Of a stretch of DNA of 7,657 bases, positions 1 to 5,282 are shown piece after piece (positions within the stretch are counted from its first letter, which is position 1; every line of letters begins with the position of its first letter). Origin of the DNA: JBEIVB01 sp040374085. Lineage in GTDB: Bacteria; Bacteroidota; Bacteroidia; UBA4408. The notes beneath the pieces are model-generated. The model ran no database searches. It saw only the letters and a program-made list of their open reading frames with translations, and had not been told where the DNA came from. Made by a program: the position numbers and the translations under genes. The DNA is taken from assembly GCA_040374085.1 (NCBI GenBank), contig JBEIVB010000106.1:1-7657 (forward strand). The letters run 5' to 3'.

Positions 1-342
1 GGCCACATCGGCCACTATCTCTACTTCGTTCAATACTTTGTTTGGACGCATGGAGAAGTTCAGGGTAAGAGGCTTATCGCCCACTTTTACTTTGGCTTTT
101 TGCAGCTCATAGCCCAAGTAGCTTACCCGAATTTCATAGGATCCCGGGGAGGCTTTCAGCACAAATTTGCCGTCGAGGTCTGCGGCAACGCCAACACCCT
201 CTTTCAACAGCACAACGGCACCCACCAAGGGTTCGGTGGTTTCCGCATCTTTCACCACGCCGCGGATTTCTACCTTCTCCTGTGCAAGCACGAGGTTGAG
301 GTTCAACAATGCACAAAACAAGAACAGTCCGAACGATTTCAT
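1..342 (-). CDS. Outer-membrane protein with carboxypeptidase-regulatory-like N-terminal domain, probably TonB-dependent receptor (5' part)
   Basis: This is the first 114 codons of a gene that runs off the left edge; no stop codon is reached. Residues 1-21 form a signal peptide: K at position 2, a hydrophobic run FGLFLFCALL, and cleavage after the alanine before QEKVE. Residues about 26-100 match the carboxypeptidase D regulatory-like fold that begins SusC-type receptors in Bacteroidota, with IRGVVKDAET, the GKFVL turn after DLD, and YEIRVSYLGYE. The segment LNEVEIVAD near residue 105 resembles the strand leading into a TonB box and plug. In the family, such proteins import glycans, peptides or metal complexes across the outer membrane with TonB energy. 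The substrate cannot be read here. A non-receptor outer-membrane protein with the same leading domain is the main alternative. The ATG at 342 lies only 6 nt after the T-run of the upstream gene's terminator, leaving no room for a separate promoter. Confidence 0.8.
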   Translation of the reverse strand, partial: MKSFGLFLFCALLNLNLVLAQEKVEIRGVVKDAETTEPLVGAVVLLKEGVGVAADLDGKFVLKASPGSYEIRVSYLGYELQKAKVKVGDKPLTLNFSMRPNKVLNEVEIVADVA

Positions 343-348
343 AGGGGC

Positions 349-384
349 AAAAAAAAACAATATCCGAGGGTTGCTCGGATATTG
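349..384 (-). terminator. Rho-independent terminator of the lamin-tail gene
   Basis: Positions 358-368 (CAATATCCGAG) and 374-384 (CTCGGATATTG) form a perfect 11-bp stem with a 5-nt loop. Read on the minus strand it is followed directly by nine T residues (349-357). It begins 19 nt after the stop codon of the upstream minus-strand gene. The ATG of the next minus-strand gene lies 6 nt past the T-run, so the element also forms the 5' leader of any read-through transcript. Confidence 0.88.
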
Positions 385-402
385 CTTTGTATGGAGTTTG
401 TA

Positions 403-1410
403 TTATTGAACGACAACTTTGCGGGTAAGGGTCCAATTGTCTCTGCCCCTTAGCTGCAGAAAGTAAATCCCGTTGGGCACGTTGGGCAGGTTTAGGCTTT
501 GCACCATGCCGCGCTGTGGCTCACGGTTAAAGTAAACCCTGCGACCCGATAGGTCTACCAGCTCCATCTCGGCTACTTCGCGGTTGGTAACCACCCACAA
601 GGCCTGGCCCGGAGCAGATGGATTGGGGAATACAGAGGCGGTTGCGTTTACACGAGCAGCAATGCCGCTGGCGTTGCACTCGCAGCTGTGGTTGCCAAAT
701 AGGCTGAAGGTATCCAAGGTATCTTGAAGGGTTGAGGTGCTGTCGGGCTGCGGAATGGTATCGTATTCCAACAAGATGTTGAAGCCAACGTTGGGGTCTA
801 CCATCACCGGATTACCCGATTTCACGCTGGGCTTGCGCACCAACAAATATCCTTTTGATAGCCATTTGCCCTGACCGGTTTGTCCGCGGTAAGGTGGCAG
901 GCTCGACCAAAAGCGCACGGTTTGACCGGTTTCACCGAACATGTCTACCACAGCACCGTTCTTGGTAAGCTTTAAACAGTCATTACCCTTGAAATACATG
1001 GGGTCGCCCACGGTTGAACCATAGGTGCCGTATGGGTTGCTGAACTGGTCGGCCTGGTCGCGCAAGCCTTGCATGGGTGGGTAGGTGTAGTATTGGTTTG
1101 GACCAGGGTTTACCGTATCGATAACAGCCTGTCCGTTCACCAGCACCCAGGTTCCGTATGCCGGAACCACCCCGCGCAGGTGAACGCTGTCGCTCATGGT
1201 TTGGCTAACCGGCCCGCTGGAGGGCGATTTGAATCGTTCTACCTTATAACCGGCCAGGTTGATGGGGTTGGCGGTTGGGTTGTAAAGCTCTATGGCTTTG
1301 TTGTTTGATCCAAACTGAATGTATTTGGAGATGAACAGCTCAGAGCAGTTTTGTGCCACAGCCGGCAAGGCGGCAACAGCAGCAGAAACAAAGAGTAAAA
1401 ACTTTTTCAT
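403..1410 (-). CDS. Secreted lamin-tail-domain protein with T9SS C-terminal sorting domain
   Basis: The 335-aa product starts with a signal peptide (MKKFLLFV, then an alanine-rich run ending AVAQ at residue 20). Residues about 21-235 look like a lamin-tail domain (LTD), an immunoglobulin-like fold common on exported bacterial proteins. It starts with SELFISKYIQFGSNNKAIEL, followed by NPTANPINLAGYKVERF and a later GDPMYFKGNDCLKL strand pair. A short linker has the pair CEC (residues 243-245). Residues about 259-335 are a type A T9SS sorting domain: FPNP at 261-264, the strand MELVDLSGRRVY, NGIYFLQL, and the terminal basic segment TRKVVVQ. T9SS would cleave this tail and release the protein or anchor it at the surface. 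The gene has its own -7 promoter motif and a strong terminator, so it is probably monocistronic. No catalytic domain is visible; an adhesive or binding role is inference. Confidence 0.9.
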   Translation of the reverse strand: MKKFLLFVSAAVAALPAVAQNCSELFISKYIQFGSNNKAIELYNPTANPINLAGYKVERFKSPSSGPVSQTMSDSVHLRGVVPAYGTWVLVNGQAVIDTVNPGPNQYYTYPPMQGLRDQADQFSNPYGTYGSTVGDPMYFKGNDCLKLTKNGAVVDMFGETGQTVRFWSSLPPYRGQTGQGKWLSKGYLLVRKPSVKSGNPVMVDPNVGFNILLEYDTIPQPDSTSTLQDTLDTFSLFGNHSCECNASGIAARVNATASVFPNPSAPGQALWVVTNREVAEMELVDLSGRRVYFNREPQRGMVQSLNLPNVPNGIYFLQLRGRDNWTLTRKVVVQ

Positions 1411-1433
1411 GTGCAGGGTTTGATTTTGCGATG

Positions 1434-1469
1434 CAAAGGTAGGCCATAATCCTCCAACTTAGGCCAAAA
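1434..1469 (-). promoter_or_regulatory. Bacteroidota-type promoter of the lamin-tail gene
   Basis: On the minus strand, TACCTTTG (1434-1441) fits the Bacteroidota -7 consensus TAnnTTTG and lies 23 nt upstream of the ATG at 1410. A TTTTG (1465-1469) lies 23 nt further upstream, at the long end of the reported spacing for the -33 TTG element. The -7 match is exact; the -33 assignment is weaker. Confidence 0.5.
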
Positions 1470-1547
1470 GGAGATAGGTTTCTGCACGTTAACGTTTTGT
1501 TAGGTTTTCGCACCTCGTCCCAACGGGTCAATCCGATTTACTTCTTC

Positions 1548-1555
1548 TAACTTTG
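1548..1555 (+). promoter_or_regulatory. -7 promoter element of the bacilliredoxin gene
   Basis: TAACTTTG matches TAnnTTTG exactly and ends 14 nt before the ATG at 1570. An A-rich leader (eight A residues plus one at 1557-1565) sits between it and the start, as is common in Bacteroidota, which rarely use Shine-Dalgarno pairing. I see no TTG at the correct -33 spacing. Confidence 0.5.
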
Positions 1556-1569
1556 CAAAAAAAATTGTC

Positions 1570-1986
1570 ATGTATCCAGCTCCTTTAGTTATGCCCATGA
1601 AGGGCGAACTCACCTCTGTAGGTTTCGAAGACCTTACTACACCCGATCAGGTTGACGCTGTTCTGGGGGCAAAAGAAGGCACCGTGTTGGTGGTGGTAAA
1701 CTCGGTTTGCGGTTGTGCTGCCGGTGCTGCTCGTCCGGGTGTGAAGCTCGCTTTAGAGGGAAGCACGCACCGTCCGACCCGCTTGGCCACTGTGTTTGCC
1801 GGTTTCGATACCGAGGCCGTTGCTCAGGCCCGCAAGTACTTTGCGCCCTATCCACCCTCTTCGCCTTGCATGGCCTTGTTTAAAGATGGGCAGTTGGTGC
1901 ATTTCATTGAGCGTCACCACATTGAAGGCCGCACCGCCCAACAGATCGCCGACAACCTGAAAATGGCCTTCGAGGAGCTTTGCTGA
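1570..1986 (+). CDS. Bacilliredoxin, BrxA/BrxB (YphP/YqiW) family
   Basis: The 138-aa product matches the bacilliredoxin family along its whole length, which is about 140-145 aa in Bacillus subtilis. The redox motif CGC is at residues 47-49 in the conserved context VVVNSVCGCAAG followed by ARP. Further family marks are PMKGELTSVGFEDLTT (residues 9-24), VFAGFD (75-80), the PPSSPC/MAL segment (95-103, with an extra cysteine at 100), VHFIERHHIEG, and a C-terminal cysteine (138). In Firmicutes these proteins remove bacillithiol from S-bacillithiolated proteins, and some show disulfide isomerase activity. A similar cytoplasmic role in a bacillithiol-making Bacteroidota is an inference. The start at 1570 follows an exact -7 promoter motif, and the N-terminus aligns with the family. 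It stands alone, divergent from the lamin-tail gene. BrxA versus BrxB cannot be decided here. Confidence 0.92.
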   Translation: MYPAPLVMPMKGELTSVGFEDLTTPDQVDAVLGAKEGTVLVVVNSVCGCAAGAARPGVKLALEGSTHRPTRLATVFAGFDTEAVAQARKYFAPYPPSSPCMALFKDGQLVHFIERHHIEGRTAQQIADNLKMAFEELC

Positions 1987-1991
1987 AGCCC

Positions 1992-2021
1992 TTGCCCGTT
2001 TGCGAACAAACACTATTTTTG
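1992..2021 (+). promoter_or_regulatory. Promoter of tRNA-Ala
   Basis: TTG (1992-1994) and TATTTTTG (2014-2021) are separated by 19 nt, matching the Bacteroidota TTG/TAnnTTTG promoter layout. A transcript would start near 2028 and give a leader of about 36 nt before the tRNA. That leader contains CGCTT/AAGCG and ACAG/CTGT complementary pairs that could fold before 5' processing. Confidence 0.55.
1998..2020 (+). terminator. Weak terminator-like hairpin after bacilliredoxin
   Basis: GTTTG (1998-2002) pairs with CAAAC (2007-2011) around a CGAA tetraloop, and ATTTTT follows at 2015-2020. The stem is only 5 bp and AT-rich. The T-run is also the -7 element of the tRNA promoter, so this site may have two roles. 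Confidence 0.35.
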
Positions 2022-2063
2022 CAGCCCGCTTAGAGCTACACAGTTCCTGTAAGCGAGCTCAAT

Positions 2064-2137
2064 GGGGAATTAGCTCATTTGGCTAGAGCGCTTGCCTGGC
2101 AGGCAAGAGGTGACCGGTTCGAATCCGGTATTCTCCA
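2064..2137 (+). tRNA. tRNA-Ala, anticodon GGC
   Basis: A complete 74-nt cloverleaf can be drawn. The acceptor stem is GGGGAAT with ATTCTCC (2130-2136) and the discriminator base A is at 2137. The D-arm is GCTC/GAGC. The anticodon stem CTTGC/GCAAG encloses the loop CTGGCAG, with anticodon GGC at 2098-2100. The T-arm is ACCGG-TTCGAAT-CCGGT. The third acceptor pair is G3-U70, the main identity element of alanine tRNAs, which confirms the call. The bases after A73 are CCCA rather than CCA, so the CCA tail is probably added after transcription. It has its own promoter and terminator. Confidence 0.96.
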
Positions 2138-2147
2138 CCCAAATTGC

Positions 2148-2190
2148 AAAAGGGTTACCATCGAACAACGAGGGTAACCCTTTTTCTTTT
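2148..2190 (+). terminator. Strong terminator of tRNA-Ala
   Basis: AAAAGGGTTACC (2148-2159) and GGTAACCCTTTT (2173-2184) form a perfect 12-bp stem around a 13-nt loop, followed by a T-rich tail to 2190. The minus-strand reading also ends in TTTT, so it may stop leftward transcripts from the intron fragment as well. Confidence 0.85.
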
Positions 2191-2201
2191 GCCCACAATT
2201 T

Positions 2202-2221
2202 GCACTGAGCGGTGCTTTTTT
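2202..2221 (+). terminator. Second small terminator-like hairpin
   Basis: GCACT (2202-2206) can pair with GGTGC (2211-2215) around a GAGC loop, including one G-T pair, and six T residues follow (2216-2221). It would act as a backup for the tRNA terminator. It also marks the point where the structured intron-like sequence stops. Confidence 0.4.
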
Positions 2222-2233
2222 ATTCCGCGTATT

Positions 2234-2438
2234 TCGGTTGTACCCTAACCGATTGGCTCTGTCCTTTTAGCCCCAATAGCTCACCACCATTCCCGTTTCG
2301 GTTAACAGCAGCATGGAGTGGCTTGACGACTCTCTTGGAAGAGCGTCGCAGTAGGATCATGTGAAAAACTTCTCGAACTTTTCCTTCAGTCAAAGAGCAT
2401 TCGCCCATCCTACAAGATGCTGCATGTACGTCACACAC
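2234..2438 (-). mobile_element. Probable group II intron 5' fragment (domain I start)
   Basis: On the minus strand this begins GTGTGTGACG. GTGTG at either register fits the group II 5' consensus GUGYG. It then folds into nested perfect helices. ATGCTGC at 2417-2423 pairs with GCAGCAT at 2308-2314. Inside that, ATCCTAC at 2407-2413 pairs with GTAGGAT at 2351-2357. Local hairpins lie at 2395-2406, 2327-2348 (CGAC/GTCG plus CTCTT/AAGAG), 2252-2277 and 2234-2252 (TCGGTT/AACCGA). The long-range nesting and minus-strand phrases such as CTGAAGG and GAGCTATTGGGGCT resemble bacterial group II domain I. It stops about 2222-2234 next to the tRNA terminators, with no intron-encoded reverse transcriptase. 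An 89-codon reading frame across it (2489-2220) has no protein signature. Structured RNA is well supported; the family assignment is inference. Confidence 0.5.
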
Positions 2439-2439
2439 G

Positions 2440-2456
2440 CTCTGCAAATTGCAGAG
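2440..2456. repeat. Palindrome abutting the intron 5' end
   Basis: CTCTGCAAATTGCAGAG is an inverted repeat with 8-nt arms around one base; folded, it gives 6 bp or more. On the minus strand it is the last sequence before the GTGTG intron start. Some group II introns (class C) insert next to hairpins, so this may be part of the original target. Confidence 0.5.
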
Positions 2457-2563
2457 GCAGCTGCTTAGGTATGCCGATACGTTCGACAAAAAACAAACTT
2501 CCCAATAAAAGACCCCATTTTAAGAATGAAACCCAACTCCCAACCTTCTTGCAAGATGCCATC

Positions 2564-2598
2564 AACAGCTGGCTCCGATCTTTAGCGGAGCACCTGTT
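2564..2598 (-). other. Hairpin at the 3' end of the 667-aa secreted-protein gene
   Basis: AACAG (2564-2568) pairs with CTGTT (2594-2598) and, after a small internal loop, GCTCCG (2572-2577) pairs with CGGAGC (2586-2591) around an 8-nt loop. It overlaps the stop codon at 2597-2599. No T-run follows on the minus strand, so it is not a classic terminator; a 3'-end stabilising role or terminator action on plus-strand transcripts (T-rich 2601-2619) is possible. Confidence 0.4.
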
Positions 2599-4600
2599 AC
2601 TCTTTTATTACTTTTTTGGTTAATACTCTTTTTTTCTCTTTGCGAAATACAACGAAATAAATCCCTTTCTCTAAATGAATTAAGTTAAAAGAATTGATTT
2701 CAGGTTGTTGGACGTTTGAAACCAATATTCCTAATGAATTATAAACAGCAATTTCATCGTATGCATTATTGTTGTTCCAATAAAGCATAGACGATGTTGG
2801 ATTTGGGAAGATTTCTGTTTCTACGTTTTTAGAGGCATCATCCATAGAAGACAAGATGTCCATTCGCGAAATATCTACTTCAATGCCGTGAAAAATATCA
2901 TCAAGATTATCCGTGTTTACCAACATAAAATCAGAACCTAACATGCCATTTTGGTCAATAATTGGATGGTGTATGGTTGCATAAGTTGTCTTCCACTGAT
3001 TGTCCCCAATACCCGTAATGTTTGCTGCAGTCTGTAAACCTGATAAACTACGGTATTTTAGTGCCCAAGCCGAGTTTGGATTCTTGTCGAGCCACGTAAT
3101 TTTAAACACCAAACTGTCTGGATCTGAAAGAGCAAACACATCGGAATGGAACTTAAAATACATAGTATTTTTTCCACTGCTGTTTTCGAAAGAACGTGCA
3201 AAACGGTCGTACTTTGATGAGCTTGAATCAACAACACCCCTTACTCTGAAAAGACCTATTGAAGTTAAATCTGGATCTATTTGATTGATCCATCTTTCGT
3301 AATTCCCTTCTTCAATATTCCATCCAGCATCGTTATACCCTGTTTGCTGATCCCGCTGATAAACTTGTCCTTGAGTTGCTGCGTAAACATCGTCCATTTG
3401 AGCACCTCTACTAGCATAAGCATTGCAAATGGCAATATATCGAGCCTGATTTTGTTTGTTGGCTTGACCATAAATGCTTACAGGAAATTTAACGGTGTTT
3501 TGAGAATTTAACCCTTCGTGAAAAACAGTAAATGCAGCATCTGCTGTACTGGGATACATTTGTTTGGAATATTTATTAAACAGCTTAAAAACGTCATGTA
3601 ACTCTGGTCTTGCTTGTGCTTCTTGCAAAGCACTTTGGGTAACAAGCCAAACGGAAAGGCCTGTATTGAGTCCACTCAATGCACCCCAATAGAACCCTAA
3701 TGGAACATTAATTTGGTACAATGGCTTGGTCCATGTTTGATCCATTTCTGCTGCAGAAAATAAATGCAATCCTTGAGGATTAACAAGATAGGGTGTCCAA
3801 GTGTTTTTAAAATCAAGTTCATCTGTAAGATGATGACCTCTGGCGTATGCTCCGCCTTTTACTCCAAAACCATACGTAACATTATTGGCTACCCATTGCC
3901 ATTCTATAGGTTCGTCAATGGGGTCAATATTATTAAAAAGAAGTCCAATTTGGGTGCTGCTGCTCCCCGTGTTAAACGATAGTCTAAATTTTTCAAATGC
4001 TTCTAAACGGAATGCCCGCCATTGATTATCCGAAATAATATCTGAAGAATTGAGAGGCACTCCCTTGTAGGCGACTTCATCACCTGTGCATCCGGTTTTT
4101 ACTTGAACATATGCAATATGATTAAATAAATTTTCCGAAAGTGTTCGCAAAAAGTTGCCAAAGCTTTCAATCATATTGAAATAATATGTTTTGTAGTCGC
4201 TGTCCAAATAATATGGATATTGTGTCCAATTCGGATGCTGTGTATCATTCGTAAGCACACTGGGTACTCCATTAAGGTAAATCCAAGCTGGGGCATCTGG
4301 ACCTACTCCTACGCTTATGTTAACCATCTGATTGTTAGTGTAAGCTGCTTGCAAAACGGTTTCAATTTCAGACCAATCGTATTGATTGGGGCTAATGGGT
4401 TGCACATCTTTCCAGTCTACATCCGCGCTTTTGCCTTTTAAATAGGTGTAATCCGTGTCGACGGATATGTCATAGGCATTTGATCTGTCCCAAACGCCAT
4501 AGGAATTGACCGGTAAAATAGTCGTTTGAGCATGTACACAAAGCGTACAGAACATAAATGCAACAATACTGAGACGCTGATTTTTAACCTGTTTTTTCAT
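2597..4600 (-). CDS. Large secreted T9SS protein, possible TIM-barrel glycoside hydrolase
   Basis: The 667-aa product has a signal peptide (lysine-rich start, hydrophobic SIVAFMFCTLCV, cleavage after HAQ near residue 25). Residues about 35-360 look like a TIM-barrel glycosidase of the clan GH-A kind: DVDWKDVQPISPNQYDWSEI (60-79) followed by a helix and the strand MVNISVGVG (92-100), then HIAYVQVKTGCTGDE (161-175). E175 and E285 (SAAEMDQTW) are candidate catalytic acids, but the motifs are not diagnostic. Residues about 430-585 are rich in strand-like segments and could form a carbohydrate-binding-like sandwich. Residues 593-667 are a type A T9SS sorting domain (FPNP 598-601, IAVYNSLGILV, GIYFVVF, LTKKVIKE). 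The gene is strikingly AT-rich against its neighbours: 22 G/C of 60 at 3421-3480, versus 40 of 60 at 6781-6840. I see no TAnnTTTG promoter between the intron remnant and its ATG. Glycosidase function is tentative. Confidence 0.93.
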   Translation of the reverse strand: MKKQVKNQRLSIVAFMFCTLCVHAQTTILPVNSYGVWDRSNAYDISVDTDYTYLKGKSADVDWKDVQPISPNQYDWSEIETVLQAAYTNNQMVNISVGVGPDAPAWIYLNGVPSVLTNDTQHPNWTQYPYYLDSDYKTYYFNMIESFGNFLRTLSENLFNHIAYVQVKTGCTGDEVAYKGVPLNSSDIISDNQWRAFRLEAFEKFRLSFNTGSSSTQIGLLFNNIDPIDEPIEWQWVANNVTYGFGVKGGAYARGHHLTDELDFKNTWTPYLVNPQGLHLFSAAEMDQTWTKPLYQINVPLGFYWGALSGLNTGLSVWLVTQSALQEAQARPELHDVFKLFNKYSKQMYPSTADAAFTVFHEGLNSQNTVKFPVSIYGQANKQNQARYIAICNAYASRGAQMDDVYAATQGQVYQRDQQTGYNDAGWNIEEGNYERWINQIDPDLTSIGLFRVRGVVDSSSSKYDRFARSFENSSGKNTMYFKFHSDVFALSDPDSLVFKITWLDKNPNSAWALKYRSLSGLQTAANITGIGDNQWKTTYATIHHPIIDQNGMLGSDFMLVNTDNLDDIFHGIEVDISRMDILSSMDDASKNVETEIFPNPTSSMLYWNNNNAYDEIAVYNSLGILVSNVQQPEINSFNLIHLEKGIYFVVFRKEKKRVLTKKVIKE

Positions 4601-5282
4601 GAGGATTTTTTAGTCAACCCAATTCAGGTAGGTTCAGCGTTAAATTTGCAGGCAACCATGTCAGACCGTGGAATCTCACCCCTGCCTTCTTAAAAAACCG
4701 CACGTGAACCTCTCGATTCATAAGGCTTTTCATGCTTCCGAATTGGCCGGCTAAGGTAGTCAAGGTTGTACCAATTTCCAATGCACAACCAGCCTCATGG
4801 CCCGGCTGTTGCATCCATACCTTTCCTCGAACCCTAAGTCCGGTGCCGACTTCCAATTTTCGATGGTCCTGAAACGGCATTCGTTTTTAAGCGTTCACAA
4901 ACCTTTTTCATGGAATCAGCGGCATCATTCGCTTGTGCCTTTTATGTGTGGTGCGGGCCTGGAGCCCCCTTGCCTTAAAAGCCCTCTGAATCGGAGTTTA
5001 ATTGCTCCAATCCAACCGGAAAATCTTCTCATTTTGAACGGCTATGGTTCTCTATGCTTTGTTTTGGTAAAAGCACCGGTTGCGGCATTTCCGCCATGCG
5101 CAGCCATCCGCTTTGGGCGTGCCGCTTCGCGGGGAAGATACATGCACTGGCTTTTCGGCAATCAACAGATATGCTTTTATGATAATATATTAAACAAATG
5201 CTTTTAATTGGGAATTAACCTGCGTAAAAACCTCTTGCCTCCGAATAGCCTAAGGGCTGCGCCATTTTTTGCAGCAACAGGC
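4601..5282. other. 682-nt gene-free region with intron remnant and structured GC-rich block
   Basis: Apart from domains V-VI, this region has no convincing gene. On the minus strand, 4740-4870 has further pairing potential directly upstream of domain V, such as CAGCC/GGCTG and GGTTGT/ACAACC. This may be the end of intron domains III-IV, though I cannot align it. A GC-rich block at 5071-5160 contains the hairpins GCGG-CATTT-CCGC (5082-5094) and CCGC-TTC-GCGG (5122-5132), set in AT-rich sequence. Reading frames of 136 codons (plus strand, 4797-5207) and 88 codons (minus strand, 4880-4614) cross these RNA structures and show no protein family marks. Past the stop of the methyltransferase gene I see no hairpin with a T-run. 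Confidence 0.6.
4658..4728 (-). mobile_element. Group II intron 3' end: domains V and VI
   Basis: Domain V occupies 4695-4728 on the minus strand and has the canonical 34-nt layout. The catalytic triad AGC is at positions 2-4. An 8-bp-register lower stem (AAGCCTTA against TGCGGTTT) has one T-C mismatch at pair 6-29. The two-nucleotide bulge is CG at positions 25-26. The 6-bp upper stem TGAATC/GGTTCA is capped by the GNRA tetraloop GAGA. Compared with yeast ai5gamma domain V, many bases differ but the pairs are retained. Domain VI follows at about 4690-4658: AGGC/GTCT and GGGG/TTCC around TGAGA, with a degenerate 3' side (TCTGACAT) where the branch-point adenosine would lie. No intron-encoded reverse transcriptase is found upstream or downstream, so this is a truncated or ORF-less copy. 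Its end lies about 57 nt before the ATG of the 667-aa gene. Confidence 0.85.

Larger units (their letters stand above)
2191..2596. other. Gene-free stretch between tRNA-Ala and the 667-aa gene
   Basis: No protein gene can be supported here. From left to right it holds a small terminator-like hairpin, the intron-like structured RNA on the minus strand, the palindrome at 2440-2456, and about 105 nt (2457-2563) in which I see no feature. The stretch ends in a hairpin touching the stop codon of the 667-aa gene. Confidence 0.6.

Noticed and set aside
100..453. A 117-codon plus-strand frame antisense to the outer-membrane protein gene.
   Set aside because: It spans the terminator and two genes on the other strand; the minus-strand reading has a signal peptide and a clear domain.
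1340..1531. A 63-codon minus-strand frame over the divergent promoter region.
   Set aside because: It overlaps the signal peptide region of the lamin-tail gene in another frame and the promoter motifs; no supporting features.
2064..2200. Search for a duplicated tRNA 3' end as an island attachment repeat.
   Set aside because: I found no second copy of the tRNA-Ala 3' sequence in the window, so no att site can be claimed.
2220..2489. An 89-codon minus-strand reading frame beside tRNA-Ala.
   Set aside because: The same strand is better explained by nested RNA helices; the peptide has no recognisable family.
4641..4648. Plus-strand TAAATTTG, an exact -7 promoter motif.
   Set aside because: No TTG at the right spacing and no plus-strand gene downstream; a chance match in AT-rich sequence is likely.
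4614..4880. An 88-codon minus-strand reading frame.
   Set aside because: It translates straight through domains V and VI of the group II intron, so it is explained by the RNA.
4797..5207. A 136-codon plus-strand reading frame.
   Set aside because: It crosses the intron-related and hairpin-rich region, its composition changes abruptly, and no signal, domain or promoter supports it.
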